A stretch of DNA of 43,419 nucleotides from Bacillota bacterium (GTDB lineage: Bacteria; Bacillota; Clostridia; Christensenellales; SZUA-584). This document shows, one piece after another, positions 8,509-17,442 of the stretch. The first letter of the stretch is position 1; each line of letters begins with the position of its first letter. The notes under the pieces are model-generated. The model searched no databases, had not been told where the DNA came from, and saw only the letters and a list, made by a program, of their open reading frames with translations. Position numbers and translations under genes: made by a program. The stretch is taken from assembly GCA_023415915.1 (NCBI GenBank), contig JAEZIZ010000082.1:1-43419 (forward strand). Direction: 5' to 3'.

Positions 8509-9546
8509 TTATATGCTGTATTTTTTTGCTTTCCGCATCTGTCCCAAACTGTCAAGCGATATTGCAGTAAGAAGTATCAACCCTATTATGAACGTCTGCC
8601 AGTACGGGTTGATATTAAGGAGTATCATAGAGCTTGTAACAAGCTGAAGCAGCGTAATGCCAAGCACCGCTCCTAAAACGGTGCCTTTTCCGCCGGTAAG
8701 GCTCGCGCCCCCGATAACAGCCGCAGAAATAGCCGTCATTTCAAGGCCCTGTCCGAATGTCGGCGTAGCGGAAGTAAACCTTGCCATGTAAATGACGCCC
8801 GCAAGCCCCGCAAGGCTCGAGCAGAGAACTGCGACGAGTATCTTTACTTTGTCCACATTTATGCCGGAAAACATTGCGGCTTTTTCATTGCTGCCCACAT
8901 AAAATACTTTCCTTATAAGGGTGGACCTTCTGATTAGAAAATCGCATATTACAACTATTATGAAGAACAGTATAATAACAAAAGGTATGCCGAATATTTT
9001 TCCGACGCCCATAAACTTGAAACTGTCGGGCAGATGGTATAGTGACAGCGGCGTTCCTTTGGTTATTATAAGGCACAGGCCTCTTAGTATGCCCATCATC
9101 GAAAGCGTAGTGATAAGATGGTTAAGCTTTACTTTTGTTACGAAGAAGCCGATAATCAGGCCGACCACCGACGTCGTCGCAAACCCCACAAGGCTTGCCA
9201 GCCAGGGATTCCACCCCTCAAGGAATAGCGCGCCGGAGATGCACATTGCAAGGCACATCGTATAGCCAACCGAAACATCGATACCGCCTACAATGAGCAT
9301 TACCGTCATGCCGATAACCACTATGCCGTTGGTTGTAAATGAAAGCAGCACAGCTTCGATATTGTCCCACGTAAGAAAGTAGGGAGACGCAAACGACATG
9401 ATTATAAATATAACGGCTATTATGATAATCAGATTCAGCTCCCTGAAGTTCCTCAGCTTTTCAACGAACTTTGCTTTCGGCGTGCCGCTTTTAACGGCTG
9501 CGCCTTGTGCATTGATATTTGGATTTGATCTGTTCAATTCTGACAT
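8509..9546 (-). CDS. sugar ABC transporter permease, RbsC family
   Basis: Membrane component of a ribose/galactose/xylose-type importer, 345 residues. After a hydrophilic N-terminus of about 35 residues there are eight to ten hydrophobic segments. The motif VGGIDVSVG near residue 87 and the C-terminal AAVIGGASLTGGKGTVLGA are hallmarks of the branched RbsC/MglC/LivH permease family. A GGGGGA ribosome site precedes the start. It is the third gene of the operon substrate-binding protein, ATPase, permease, 22 bases after the ATPase gene. The exact sugar cannot be read from the sequence. Confidence 0.92.
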   Translation of the reverse strand: MSELNRSNPNINAQGAAVKSGTPKAKFVEKLRNFRELNLIIIIAVIFIIMSFASPYFLTWDNIEAVLLSFTTNGIVVIGMTVMLIVGGIDVSVGYTMCLAMCISGALFLEGWNPWLASLVGFATTSVVGLIIGFFVTKVKLNHLITTLSMMGILRGLCLIITKGTPLSLYHLPDSFKFMGVGKIFGIPFVIILFFIIVVICDFLIRRSTLIRKVFYVGSNEKAAMFSGINVDKVKILVAVLCSSLAGLAGVIYMARFTSATPTFGQGLEMTAISAAVIGGASLTGGKGTVLGAVLGITLLQLVTSSMILLNINPYWQTFIIGLILLTAISLDSLGQMRKAKKYSI

Positions 9547-9568
9547 GGTTCTTTCCCCCTTATGCTCA

Positions 9569-11083
9569 TTATTCCTTTATACCTGACGCCAATTGTATTA
9601 TTCTTCGTTCGCTCAGTTCTTTGGAACCGACCTCGCCGTTAATAACGCCTTCGTGCATTACGACTACCCTGTCGCACATGCCTATTATTTCCGGAAGCTC
9701 GGACGAAATTAAAATTACGCCCGTGCCTTCATTAGCCAGTTTTCTAAGCAGCTTATGGATTTCAGCCTTTGCGCCTACGTCGATGCCGCGCGTCGGCTCG
9801 TCCATTATTATAACCTTCGGTTTTACCGTCAAAAGCTTGGACAGCAGTATTTTCTGCTGGTTCCCGCCGCTTAATGAAGACACAAGCGTATCGATGCTGC
9901 TGCACTTTATGCCGAGCATTTCAGCATAAGCGTTGCCTTGCTCGTCTTCGAGCGCTTTTACAACAAGCCCGCGCTTTGAAACGTTCTGGATTTTCATGGC
10001 CGAGATATTTGTCTTGACGTTTAACTCAAGGAACAGCCCTAAAGACTTCCTGTCTTCCGTAAGGTATACGATGCCGTTGTCTATTGCGTCTTTTGGGCGG
10101 TTTATAACGATTTTTTCTCCCTTGTAATAGACTTCGCCCGCTGTTTTCTTACGAAAACCGCAAATAGCCTGCGCGACTTCGCTCCTTCCGGCGCCGACAA
10201 GGCCGGCAAGCCCCAGTATTTCGCCTTCCTTAAGCTCAAAGCTTATATCTTGAAAACGCTCGCCGTCGGAAAAGCCCTTAACCTCAAATAATGCCGAACC
10301 GTTTTCGGGGCTACCGCTTTTTTGCGGATACATATCGCCGATTTCTCTTCCGACCATTTTGCTTACGACTTCCTTCGGGTTCGTCGCTGAAACATCGTAC
10401 GTTCCAATATAAGACCCGTCGCGGAGTATTGAAACCCGGTCGCACTCTCCGAAGACTTCGGCCATTCTGTGGGTTATATATATAATCCCTATGCCCTGTT
10501 CTTTCAATTTTTTCATTATATTGAACAGCGCAACGGATTCGCTTTCGGTCAGTGTGGAAGTAGGCTCATCCAGTATCAATATTTTGCAGTGCATAGATAT
10601 AGCCTTTGCGATTTCAACTACCTGCTGGTTTGATACGCTTAAATCGCTGACGATTTTTTGAGGGTCTATACTGGATAGCGGCTTAAGCACCTCGGCAGCC
10701 CTTTCATACAGCTGCTTGTAGTTAACGGTAAACTTCCTGCTGTTGTTGATTTCCGACATGAATATGTTTTCCGCAACTGTTACGTGAGGGCAGAGCGCTA
10801 TTTCCTGATGTACAAAGCCTATTCCCAGCTCTTGTGCCTCATGCGGGTTTTTTATCTGCACACGTTTGCCTTCAATGAATATTTCTCCCGCGTCCGCCAA
10901 AAGAACGCCGTCGATTATATTCATAAGAGTCGACTTGCCAGCGCCGTTTTCACCGACAAGCGCGTGTATTTCTCCTTTTCTAAGTGAAAAGTCTACTCCG
11001 CGCAGCGCCCTGGTCGCCCCGAAACTTTTCTCGATTCCTTTTACCTCAAGTACTGTCTGCCGTTCAATCAAAGGAAACACCAC
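9569..11083 (-). CDS. sugar ABC transporter ATP-binding protein, RbsA/MglA family
   Basis: Cytoplasmic ATPase with two fused nucleotide-binding domains, 504 residues. The first has Walker A GENGAGKST, signature-like LSVSNQQ and Walker B ILILDEPTSTL. The second has the degenerate Walker A GLVGAGRSE, signature LSGGNQQK and Walker B VIIMDEPTRGID. This asymmetry is normal for RbsA, MglA and XylG. It powers the permease encoded just downstream. Length is as expected (about 500). It is separated from the binding-protein gene by about 100 bases holding a strong hairpin. Confidence 0.93.
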   Translation of the reverse strand: MVFPLIERQTVLEVKGIEKSFGATRALRGVDFSLRKGEIHALVGENGAGKSTLMNIIDGVLLADAGEIFIEGKRVQIKNPHEAQELGIGFVHQEIALCPHVTVAENIFMSEINNSRKFTVNYKQLYERAAEVLKPLSSIDPQKIVSDLSVSNQQVVEIAKAISMHCKILILDEPTSTLTESESVALFNIMKKLKEQGIGIIYITHRMAEVFGECDRVSILRDGSYIGTYDVSATNPKEVVSKMVGREIGDMYPQKSGSPENGSALFEVKGFSDGERFQDISFELKEGEILGLAGLVGAGRSEVAQAICGFRKKTAGEVYYKGEKIVINRPKDAIDNGIVYLTEDRKSLGLFLELNVKTNISAMKIQNVSKRGLVVKALEDEQGNAYAEMLGIKCSSIDTLVSSLSGGNQQKILLSKLLTVKPKVIIMDEPTRGIDVGAKAEIHKLLRKLANEGTGVILISSELPEIIGMCDRVVVMHEGVINGEVGSKELSERRIIQLASGIKE

Positions 11084-11118
11084 CTAACGTATAGATTGCA
11101 TATTATTAGACGTTTCAC

Positions 11119-11152
11119 AGAGCGGCGGTTATCTATAGAATACCGCCGCTCT
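11119..11152 (-). other. strong intercistronic hairpin between binding protein and ATPase
   Basis: Arms AGAGCGGCGGT and ACCGCCGCTCT (11 bp) around a 12-base loop. On the minus strand no T-run follows, so it is more likely an mRNA-stabilising or partial read-through element that raises binding-protein expression above the rest of the operon. On the plus strand it is followed by TTTT. Confidence 0.6.
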
Positions 11153-11182
11153 TTTATGAAACTTAGTTTGTTTAAACTGCGA

Positions 11183-12259
11183 TTATTCTTCGATGCCCTT
11201 TGACCACGGACGGGAAGCAAGGTATTTATCCCAGTAGAAAGCATCCGCGTTTTCTTTGGTAACCATGTTCATTCCGTTATCAACGAACGGGAGGTTGAGC
11301 GGGCTGACGCCCTTCATTTCATAATCGCTCATAGGATCGATCATGTCGCTGTGCTTTAAGAGGAACAGCGTGAGCATGCCCATGTATCCTTGAGTGCCCT
11401 GGTCAGGATTGACGGCGCCCCAGATTTCTCCTGCTTTTATAGCGTCAAGAATGGTGATGTTAAGGTCTCTTGTAAGAACCATTACATCCGCGCCCTTCTC
11501 TTTAACCGCCTGCGCGACGCCCTGGGCCGAAGGAGCCTCGGGGGTTATGTAAGCCTTAAGGTTCGGGTTTGCCTGCAGCGTTGCGAGAGCCGCCTCGTAA
11601 GCCTTCGCCGTATCCTGGTTGGTAGCCGTGCGGTTTACGATCTCTACGTCGGGGTAGTTCTTTTCAACGTTGGCAATAAACGACTTTATGTAGAGGTCAT
11701 GGTTGCTCTGCCCCGGGTTTTCGGTGCATGCGATATCGCCCTGCTTGCCTATTTCGTTGCATACTATGTCGCTCGCAACATTGCCTTCGTTTACGTTGTC
11801 GGAAGTGATGTATACTCTGCGCTTGCTCTTCGGGGAGTCGGCCGCAAAGGTTGCTATAGCTACGCCCGAATCAATGGCCTTGTTGATAGGCTCTATAAAA
11901 GCGTCTGCGTTCATCGGGTGAACATAGATGCCGGCGGGCTTCATTGCAAGAACCTGCTCGAAGCTTGCAATCTGAAGGTTAACATCGTATTCGGGCGTTC
12001 CGCCGTATACAGTTTTAACGCCCAGCTGCTGTCCGCACTGTTTGAACATCTCGTAAACGGGGAACCAGTATTCAACTCCTGACACCATCACGTTCATGTA
12101 GTACGTTTCGTCGGGCGAGCCTTTGAACTCCTTGACTTCATTCCCCGCTGCCGCTGCCGCTGGTTTGTTGGCATCAGTACCGCTGCACCCGCCCACGACA
12201 GAGGCTGCAAACACCACAACCAGCAGCATAACGACTACCTTCATTTTCAATCCTTTCAT
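11183..12259 (-). CDS. sugar ABC transporter substrate-binding lipoprotein (periplasmic binding protein-like)
   Basis: A 358-residue extracellular binding protein anchored as a lipoprotein: basic N-terminus, hydrophobic core and lipobox VGGC with the lipidated cysteine at residue 25, then an alanine-rich linker. The mature part has the type I sugar-binding fold of the RbsB class (SGVEYWF opening, FEQVLAMKPAGIYVHPMNAD, then IATFAADSPKSKR and the VTRDLNI region). First gene of the importer operon; GGAGGAAA precedes the ATG. A strong promoter lies about 330 bases upstream. The ligand is uncertain; homologues take up ribose, rhamnose, autoinducer-2 or inositol. Confidence 0.92.
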   Translation of the reverse strand: MKGLKMKVVVMLLVVVFAASVVGGCSGTDANKPAAAAAGNEVKEFKGSPDETYYMNVMVSGVEYWFPVYEMFKQCGQQLGVKTVYGGTPEYDVNLQIASFEQVLAMKPAGIYVHPMNADAFIEPINKAIDSGVAIATFAADSPKSKRRVYITSDNVNEGNVASDIVCNEIGKQGDIACTENPGQSNHDLYIKSFIANVEKNYPDVEIVNRTATNQDTAKAYEAALATLQANPNLKAYITPEAPSAQGVAQAVKEKGADVMVLTRDLNITILDAIKAGEIWGAVNPDQGTQGYMGMLTLFLLKHSDMIDPMSDYEMKGVSPLNLPFVDNGMNMVTKENADAFYWDKYLASRPWSKGIEE

Positions 12260-12570
12260 GTTAGGTTTCCTCCATAAAACGTTATTTATGCAAATCGTTA
12301 TAGAACGATTATTGCCGCTTGGGTTGCGTTAAATATACTGCGTGAAATATACAAAGAAAGGGCTTTTGAGTCTCTTCAAACAGTATTCAGTAATAGTGAT
12401 CTTTTTGAAATAGCGCCGCTGATGTTTATAGCTAGACTGAGCTTATCAGGCTCCGTTGTATTCATAATGTGTTCAATGCATTTGAATACCTCTTCCCTGC
12501 AATAACATGCTTTTAATTGTCTAGCTTTAACGGTAACATCAGAGCGTTTTGCAGTACGTAAACAAAATTT

Positions 12571-12583
12571 ATAACATTTGTTA
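12571..12583 (-). promoter_or_regulatory. possible operator ATAACATTTGTTA of the sugar ABC operon
   Basis: Dyad TAACA-N3-TGTTA placed between the -10 box and about +12 of the minus-strand promoter. The identical 13-mer overlaps the -10 region of the GldA-like operon promoter at 17352-17364, which is why I read it as a shared repressor site. The regulator is not identified. Confidence 0.5.
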
Positions 12584-12588
12584 AAGGC

Positions 12589-12617
12589 ATTATAGAATAA
12601 TTTATGGAATATGTCAA
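12589..12617 (-). promoter_or_regulatory. consensus sigma-A promoter of the sugar ABC operon
   Basis: Minus strand TTGACA, 17-base spacer, TATAAT: a perfect match to the housekeeping consensus. It points toward the binding-protein gene starting at 12259, leaving a long leader. Confidence 0.82.
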
Positions 12618-12827
12618 TACATCTTTCAATAGTTTTATAAAATAACGGCAGCGCCTTAAAAAGCGGTTTACGGCAAAAAAAGTATGGACGATGAAGGGCG
12701 TTTATAAGTCGAATAGGCGTTCTGCAGGCAAAAATATGCCGCAGTCAATGAATATATATACAGCGAAATCAAGCAAACGCGTAATATAGAGTATCAGGTA
12801 AGTATAACTGCCGGGGGGAGAGGAATA

Positions 12828-14138
12828 TTATATACCTTCCAATATTATGTCACTCCACCGCCTTATTAAATCTATCTTTCTCTCGCCGATGAAGAACGGC
12901 CTGGGCTCGCCGTTTAATACCATATAATAGGATAATTCGTCCCGTTTTACGAACTCCGCTTTTATTGTTTCGGAACTGTCTTTAAGTTCAAGCATTACCG
13001 TAAGTTCGGGAACGCCGCCCGTATTACTAGGATCATATCCTTCGGCGGTGAGAGCCATTATGTCTACGTAAAGGGTAGTAAACTGCTCCATGTTCACAGC
13101 CTTGCCGTCGCATGTAAAAGAGTCTTCAGCTTTTGTGGCGTCTCTTAAAAACTCAACGGTAGAACTGTTTTCGATAATTACGACCTTGTTTACATCTCCT
13201 ATGCTCACGCTCAAAGGGGCTTCATTGAGAAACTCCGCAATTTTGAACCTTCGCGGGTCAAACGCCTCCAAAGACAGTGCGCAGATTTCATCAGAGTTAT
13301 CGTTCTTTATATATATGATTTGATTATTTTCGTCGACGTTTCCAAAGTAAATCTTCTGTGCGTTGCGACTGTCTGCGAGTTCGAGCGTGAAGGCCGGATT
13401 TTCAAGCCCGTATTTTTCAAGACTTCCACTGGCTTCGATAAAGTCCTTTATTTTAAGCTCCTGAATGTCGTTCGTCATCTCGGCCACGGCGTCGCCCCTT
13501 GCTGCGATTCTTAAAGGCTCGGTGAGTTCCCATGTACCTGAGCCGTCTGTGACAAGCTTAAAGTCGCGCTTGCCCGATATATCTAAGCCAATCGAGCTTA
13601 ATGAAGCCGGGTCTACCTTAAGTATTGTCCTGTCCCTGAATTCATTGACGGGACGCAGGAAGTTTTCTACGTCATAGGACCCAAGTATATATATCTGTTC
13701 CCTTGCGGAGTCCTTTGCGTAATACTGCACCTTTGACGCTGTCATCTCGCCTATAAAAAGAGTGTTCTGCGTGCCGTCGTCGAGCTTGAAAGTTATCGTA
13801 GCCTTTGGCTCGTCAAGCCCGTATGTTTTAAGGTCATAAGACTCTTCCTCCAGCACTCTTGCGGCAAGGAAGTCCTTCAGCCTGTTTTCGAGAGAGCCGA
13901 CGGTACCGGCGTCTATCTTATAGGGCTTAGGCTTTACCATCGCCCAACCCTCCGGCTTTTTTACGAAGCTTAGTTCGCTTGTTCCCGAAACTATGCTTAT
14001 TTCCTCAACCGATCTGTCCTCATAGCTGTATAATGTCCTATCCTGCTTGAAAGGCTCCTCCTTGTTGAGGTAAATCACCAGCCACGTGGCGCCTGCTATT
14101 ACAACCAGTAGTACGAGAGCGATTATGACCCTTCTCAT
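12828..14138 (-). CDS. DUF4340 domain-containing protein
   Basis: A 436-residue protein with one N-terminal membrane segment (residues about 5-25) and a large extracellular part. The repeated pattern of beta-rich blocks, such as YGLDEPKATITFKL and YGLENPAFTLEL, is the DUF4340 signature known from proteins encoded next to GldG-like ABC systems. Function is unknown. Last gene of a four-gene minus-strand operon; its ATG overlaps the TGA of the GldG-like gene by four bases, which supports a shared complex. Confidence 0.85.
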   Translation of the reverse strand: MRRVIIALVLLVVIAGATWLVIYLNKEEPFKQDRTLYSYEDRSVEEISIVSGTSELSFVKKPEGWAMVKPKPYKIDAGTVGSLENRLKDFLAARVLEEESYDLKTYGLDEPKATITFKLDDGTQNTLFIGEMTASKVQYYAKDSAREQIYILGSYDVENFLRPVNEFRDRTILKVDPASLSSIGLDISGKRDFKLVTDGSGTWELTEPLRIAARGDAVAEMTNDIQELKIKDFIEASGSLEKYGLENPAFTLELADSRNAQKIYFGNVDENNQIIYIKNDNSDEICALSLEAFDPRRFKIAEFLNEAPLSVSIGDVNKVVIIENSSTVEFLRDATKAEDSFTCDGKAVNMEQFTTLYVDIMALTAEGYDPSNTGGVPELTVMLELKDSSETIKAEFVKRDELSYYMVLNGEPRPFFIGERKIDLIRRWSDIILEGI

Positions 14139-15571
14139 AGATGTCTCCTTTTTATCCAGACAATGAATCCCGCTAAGAACGCAAGCAAGGGTATTAGCAG
14201 CACCGACGCTGCCATAACTATGATATAAATTTCCCCCTTGACGAACATCATGTTGGCGTTCATCAGCTTAGGCCTTATCGCTATTGATTCGTCCCGGTCT
14301 CTTACCCAGTTGACAGCGTTCATAAAAAAGTCGAAGTTCCCTTGGGTGTCGATATAGTCGTCGCCTGTGAACATTGCGTTGCCTGTTACTATTATCTTTG
14401 TCTTGTCGTATCTTAAGTCGGTATTATCCTTGGTTGCCGCCGCCGCCAGTACCGCGGGCCCGTCTTTGTCCTCGCCGGTTTTTGTGGGCGTTGAGTCGTC
14501 TATGTTATATCTGATCCACGATTCATCCGAAGTCTGCAAAAGCTTTTCCACCGTCACGGTTCTGTCAACATCGCTGCCGATTTCTATGTTGCTGCAGAAG
14601 GGGAAGAGTACAAACAACCGGTCGTCGTTCAGTTTTTCCACCACGCTGTGCTGCGTATAGTAGGGGATAAGATACATCTTGTTATTTGCATAAAAGCTGT
14701 TGCTGTCCTCTTCCACGATAAAATTATTGGTAAACTGTATACCGTAGTTCAATAAAAGGCTGTTGAAGTTAGGCAGCTGCTCGCCCTCGGCAAGAATATC
14801 AAACAGAAATAATGCTCTTCCGCCTCTTATCAGGAACTCCTTTAATATTTCCTTTTCGCTGTCTTCAAGATCCTTCTTGGGAGACACAACGATAATTGTA
14901 TCCGCATCGTCGGGAATCGCACCGGTTTTCAGTATGTTAAGGCTTTTAACTACATGCGCTTCGCCCTCTATTCTTGCCTTCAGCTTGGTTAGATCGGTAT
15001 TTATATCCGACTCTTTGTGGCCTTCTAGAAAGTATAGTTTAGGTAGATTCCCGGAGGTTACATGTATAATAGCTCCCGTAAACTGCTGCTCGCCGTTGAA
15101 CGCTTTGCCGTATGCGTAATCCTGCAGCAAATATATATCCGAGTTCTTTACTTTCCGTATCGTTCCGTTGCTTTCAAACACTATAGTGCCGTTGGAAATG
15201 CCCTCGTCTTTTACGTCGTACTTTCTTACGACAGCGGGGTTTTTATCGGCGTCAACGAATTCTATTTTGAGTTTGCCTCCCGAGTACTTCCTGTACTCTT
15301 CCAAAAGCGCTTTTATAGTCTGGTCTTCCGCTCCTTCCTCGGAGAAAGCAATTACATTCACTTCGCTCTTTAGGCCGCCAAGAACGTCCTTAGTTTGTTC
15401 AGAAAGAGTGAATATCTTTTCGGTGGTCATGTCGTAAGTCCATGGGAGCATGTCCGCCAATATGTTGGCAATGATAAGAATTGCGATAACCGCCAGCACG
15501 ATAAAGGCGGAATTAAGCTTTTTCAGTACGGCTTTGACGTTATCGAATTTCTTTGTTTCAGCCTTTTCCAT
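14135..15571 (-). CDS. GldG-like ABC transporter auxiliary protein
   Basis: A 478-residue membrane protein with a hydrophobic segment at residues 23-43 and another near the C-terminus, and an extracytoplasmic domain between them. The N-terminal region (TYDMTTEKIFTLSEQTK, then a block on VNVIAF and LLEEYRKYS) matches the GldG/ABC-type uncharacterised transport family of gliding-motility auxiliaries. In Bacteroidetes GldA, GldF and GldG are linked to gliding; in Firmicutes the substrate is unknown. It overlaps the permease gene by 14 bases and the DUF4340 gene by four. AGGAGG precedes the start. Confidence 0.87.
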   Translation of the reverse strand: MEKAETKKFDNVKAVLKKLNSAFIVLAVIAILIIANILADMLPWTYDMTTEKIFTLSEQTKDVLGGLKSEVNVIAFSEEGAEDQTIKALLEEYRKYSGGKLKIEFVDADKNPAVVRKYDVKDEGISNGTIVFESNGTIRKVKNSDIYLLQDYAYGKAFNGEQQFTGAIIHVTSGNLPKLYFLEGHKESDINTDLTKLKARIEGEAHVVKSLNILKTGAIPDDADTIIVVSPKKDLEDSEKEILKEFLIRGGRALFLFDILAEGEQLPNFNSLLLNYGIQFTNNFIVEEDSNSFYANNKMYLIPYYTQHSVVEKLNDDRLFVLFPFCSNIEIGSDVDRTVTVEKLLQTSDESWIRYNIDDSTPTKTGEDKDGPAVLAAAATKDNTDLRYDKTKIIVTGNAMFTGDDYIDTQGNFDFFMNAVNWVRDRDESIAIRPKLMNANMMFVKGEIYIIVMAASVLLIPLLAFLAGFIVWIKRRHL

Positions 15572-16289
15572 GCTTAATGCCTCCTTTTTCCTGCAGCCTT
15601 CCTTTTACCACCACTATTGTCAGGAACACAAACCCGACCGCAAAGCTCAGATAGTATACTAGAGGCCCGATTTTCAGTATTCCGTTGGCAAACTCCTCAT
15701 ACTTGCTTAATATCGCAAACCACGAGACTATGCGCTTTAAAAAGAGAAAAGGAATGGCGTTGGTGAGCAGCCCGACTATCATAAAGCCGAATAGAAAACC
15801 GAAACCTATGATGGCTGACGTAACCTGGCTGTCGGTAAGCGAGGAGGCAAACAGGCATATCGCTATATACGCCGCTCCCAGCAGCGCGAATCCGACGTAT
15901 GAGCCTATTATTGCTCCAAGGGAAGTCTGTCCGAAAATCATTATAAATGCGGCGAAAATCCCTGTGCCGCATAGAGTAACAAGATATACGAACAGCGCGG
16001 CAAAATACTTGCCGAGTATTATCGAGGTAATAGTGACGGGGGAGGTAAACAGTATCTGGTCGGTGGACATCCTCTTTTCTTCAGCGAGCAGCTTCATGGT
16101 AAGCACCGGGAATATTACAATGGACACGAAGTTCAATACGCCAAACATGCCGTATATGTCGCCTCTTGCGCCCCATAAGTTGTATATCGAAAATACAATG
16201 CCCGAGAGCAGCAGAAAGAGCCCCATGAACACATAGCCGAATGGGGTAAGAAAATAAACGGACACCTCTTTTTTAAACACTGCCAGCAT
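15558..16289 (-). CDS. ABC-2 type permease, GldF-like
   Basis: A 243-residue integral membrane protein with six predicted spans, starting with MLAVFKKEVSVYFLTPFGYVF as in GldF-type ABC-2 permeases, and with the conserved LTMKLLAEEKRMSTDQILFTSPVT stretch that follows the second span. It forms the channel for the ATPase encoded three bases upstream. Such systems export or act mechanically on cell-envelope components; the cargo is unknown. Confidence 0.88.
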   Translation of the reverse strand: MLAVFKKEVSVYFLTPFGYVFMGLFLLLSGIVFSIYNLWGARGDIYGMFGVLNFVSIVIFPVLTMKLLAEEKRMSTDQILFTSPVTITSIILGKYFAALFVYLVTLCGTGIFAAFIMIFGQTSLGAIIGSYVGFALLGAAYIAICLFASSLTDSQVTSAIIGFGFLFGFMIVGLLTNAIPFLFLKRIVSWFAILSKYEEFANGILKIGPLVYYLSFAVGFVFLTIVVVKGRLQEKGGIKHGKG

Positions 16290-16292
16290 GGC

Positions 16293-17258
16293 TTATTCCA
16301 CCTCCGTGTTCTCGTCTTCTTCTGCAGTAAGCTGCAGGAATATATCTTCCAGATTGACGGCGACTGATTTTATTTCATGTATCGGATAGCCCAATTCCGC
16401 CATTTTGAAGAACAGCGGGGTTCTTACGTCAACTGATTTTTTGTTTTCTATCAGGTAACTGAATAGGCCCGTCTTTATATCGTTTTTGTCCCGGCTTTGC
16501 TTTACGCTTATCACGCCGTCTATTCCTCTGATGATATCTGCCACCTTTTCTCCCGGGCCGTTTATTTTTGTCTGGAAGCATTCGGCGGCTGCCATATTCT
16601 TTGCAAGGTTTTCGGGGGTATCGATGGCGGCTATTTCGCCTTTCTTGATTATAATCACCTTGTCGCAGATCATGCTGACTTCGGCCAGTATATGGGAGCT
16701 CAGTATTATCGTATGCTCCTTACCAAGGCTCTTTATAAGCGAGCGCATCTCCTGTATCTGCTTGGGATCAAGACCGACTGTTGGCTCGTCTAAGATAAGC
16801 ACGTCGGGGCTGGAAACGAGCGCCTGCGCAAGCCCGACCCTTTGACGGTAGCCTTTAGACAGGTTTTTTATCAATCTGTCCTTAACATCTGTTATTTTTA
16901 CGAGATCCATTATTTCGTTTATATGCGACTCCCTTTTCTGCCTCGGGTAACCTTTGAGATCGCATATGAATTTCAAATATGATTTAACTTTCAGCTCGGG
17001 GTAAAGCGGCGGGATTTCAGGAAGATAACCGAGCTTCCTCTTTGCATCAAGCGGTTTCTCGGCAATATCATACCCGCCAATCAAAACCTTCCCTTCGGTA
17101 GGAGGACGGTAACCGGTAATCACATTCATGGTGGTAGACTTGCCCGCGCCGTTAGGCCCGAGAAACCCCAGTATTTCGCCTTTTTCCGCGGTAAAGCTTA
17201 TGTTTTTGACGCCGATCTTATTGCCGTACTTTTTGGTAAGGTTTATTACCTCAACCAT
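16293..17258 (-). CDS. ABC transporter ATP-binding protein, GldA-like
   Basis: First gene of the GldA-F-G-DUF4340 operon, 321 residues. It has Walker A GPNGAGKST, the Q-loop replaced by the PE of YLPEIPPLYPELKV as is common in CcmA-type ATPases, signature LSKGYRQR, Walker B VLILDEPTVGLD and the H-loop in LSSHILAEV. The C-terminal 90 residues form a regulatory extension typical of ABC-2 ATPases. GGAGG precedes the ATG. It is driven by the promoter at 17349-17377. Confidence 0.92.
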   Translation of the reverse strand: MVEVINLTKKYGNKIGVKNISFTAEKGEILGFLGPNGAGKSTTMNVITGYRPPTEGKVLIGGYDIAEKPLDAKRKLGYLPEIPPLYPELKVKSYLKFICDLKGYPRQKRESHINEIMDLVKITDVKDRLIKNLSKGYRQRVGLAQALVSSPDVLILDEPTVGLDPKQIQEMRSLIKSLGKEHTIILSSHILAEVSMICDKVIIIKKGEIAAIDTPENLAKNMAAAECFQTKINGPGEKVADIIRGIDGVISVKQSRDKNDIKTGLFSYLIENKKSVDVRTPLFFKMAELGYPIHEIKSVAVNLEDIFLQLTAEEDENTEVE

Positions 17259-17348
17259 GTTTTCGTACCTCCAAAATGTCTTAAAGACAGGTTTAAAAAG
17301 TGATTGCAGGTATAATGATGAATGAGTAACATAAGTGATAGCAATTGG

Positions 17349-17377
17349 ATAATAACATTTGTTATTACATTTGTCAA
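17349..17377 (-). promoter_or_regulatory. sigma-A promoter of the GldA-like ABC operon
   Basis: Minus strand TTGACA, 17-base spacer, TATTAT. An inverted repeat (ATAACA-TT-TGTTAT, 17352-17365) covers the -10 region and part of the spacer, a good place for a repressor. Confidence 0.78.
17352..17365 (-). promoter_or_regulatory. inverted repeat operator candidate in GldA operon promoter
   Basis: Six-base arms ATAACA and TGTTAT with a 2-base centre, overlapping the -10 box. Thirteen of its 14 bases recur exactly at 12571-12583 by the sugar importer promoter. Confidence 0.55.
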
Positions 17378-17442
17378 TCGTTTCGCGTAGAATATGAAAG
17401 TCTGTTAAAAAGTTTAAACCTGGTGAATTGTGTATTAAAGGC

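Larger units (their letters stand above)
12260..12827. other. 568-bp intergenic region: long leader of the sugar ABC operon and its promoter
   Basis: AT-rich and without a convincing gene. From about 12582 down to 12260 it would be a leader of roughly 320 nt for the minus-strand importer operon. I looked for a riboswitch fold and recognised none. No terminator is obvious after the DUF4340 gene. Confidence 0.5.

Noticed and set aside
12376..12744. Stop-free stretch of 123 codons on the minus strand in the sugar importer leader
   Set aside because: No start codon near its beginning, no ribosome site, AT-driven composition, and it contains the operon promoter.
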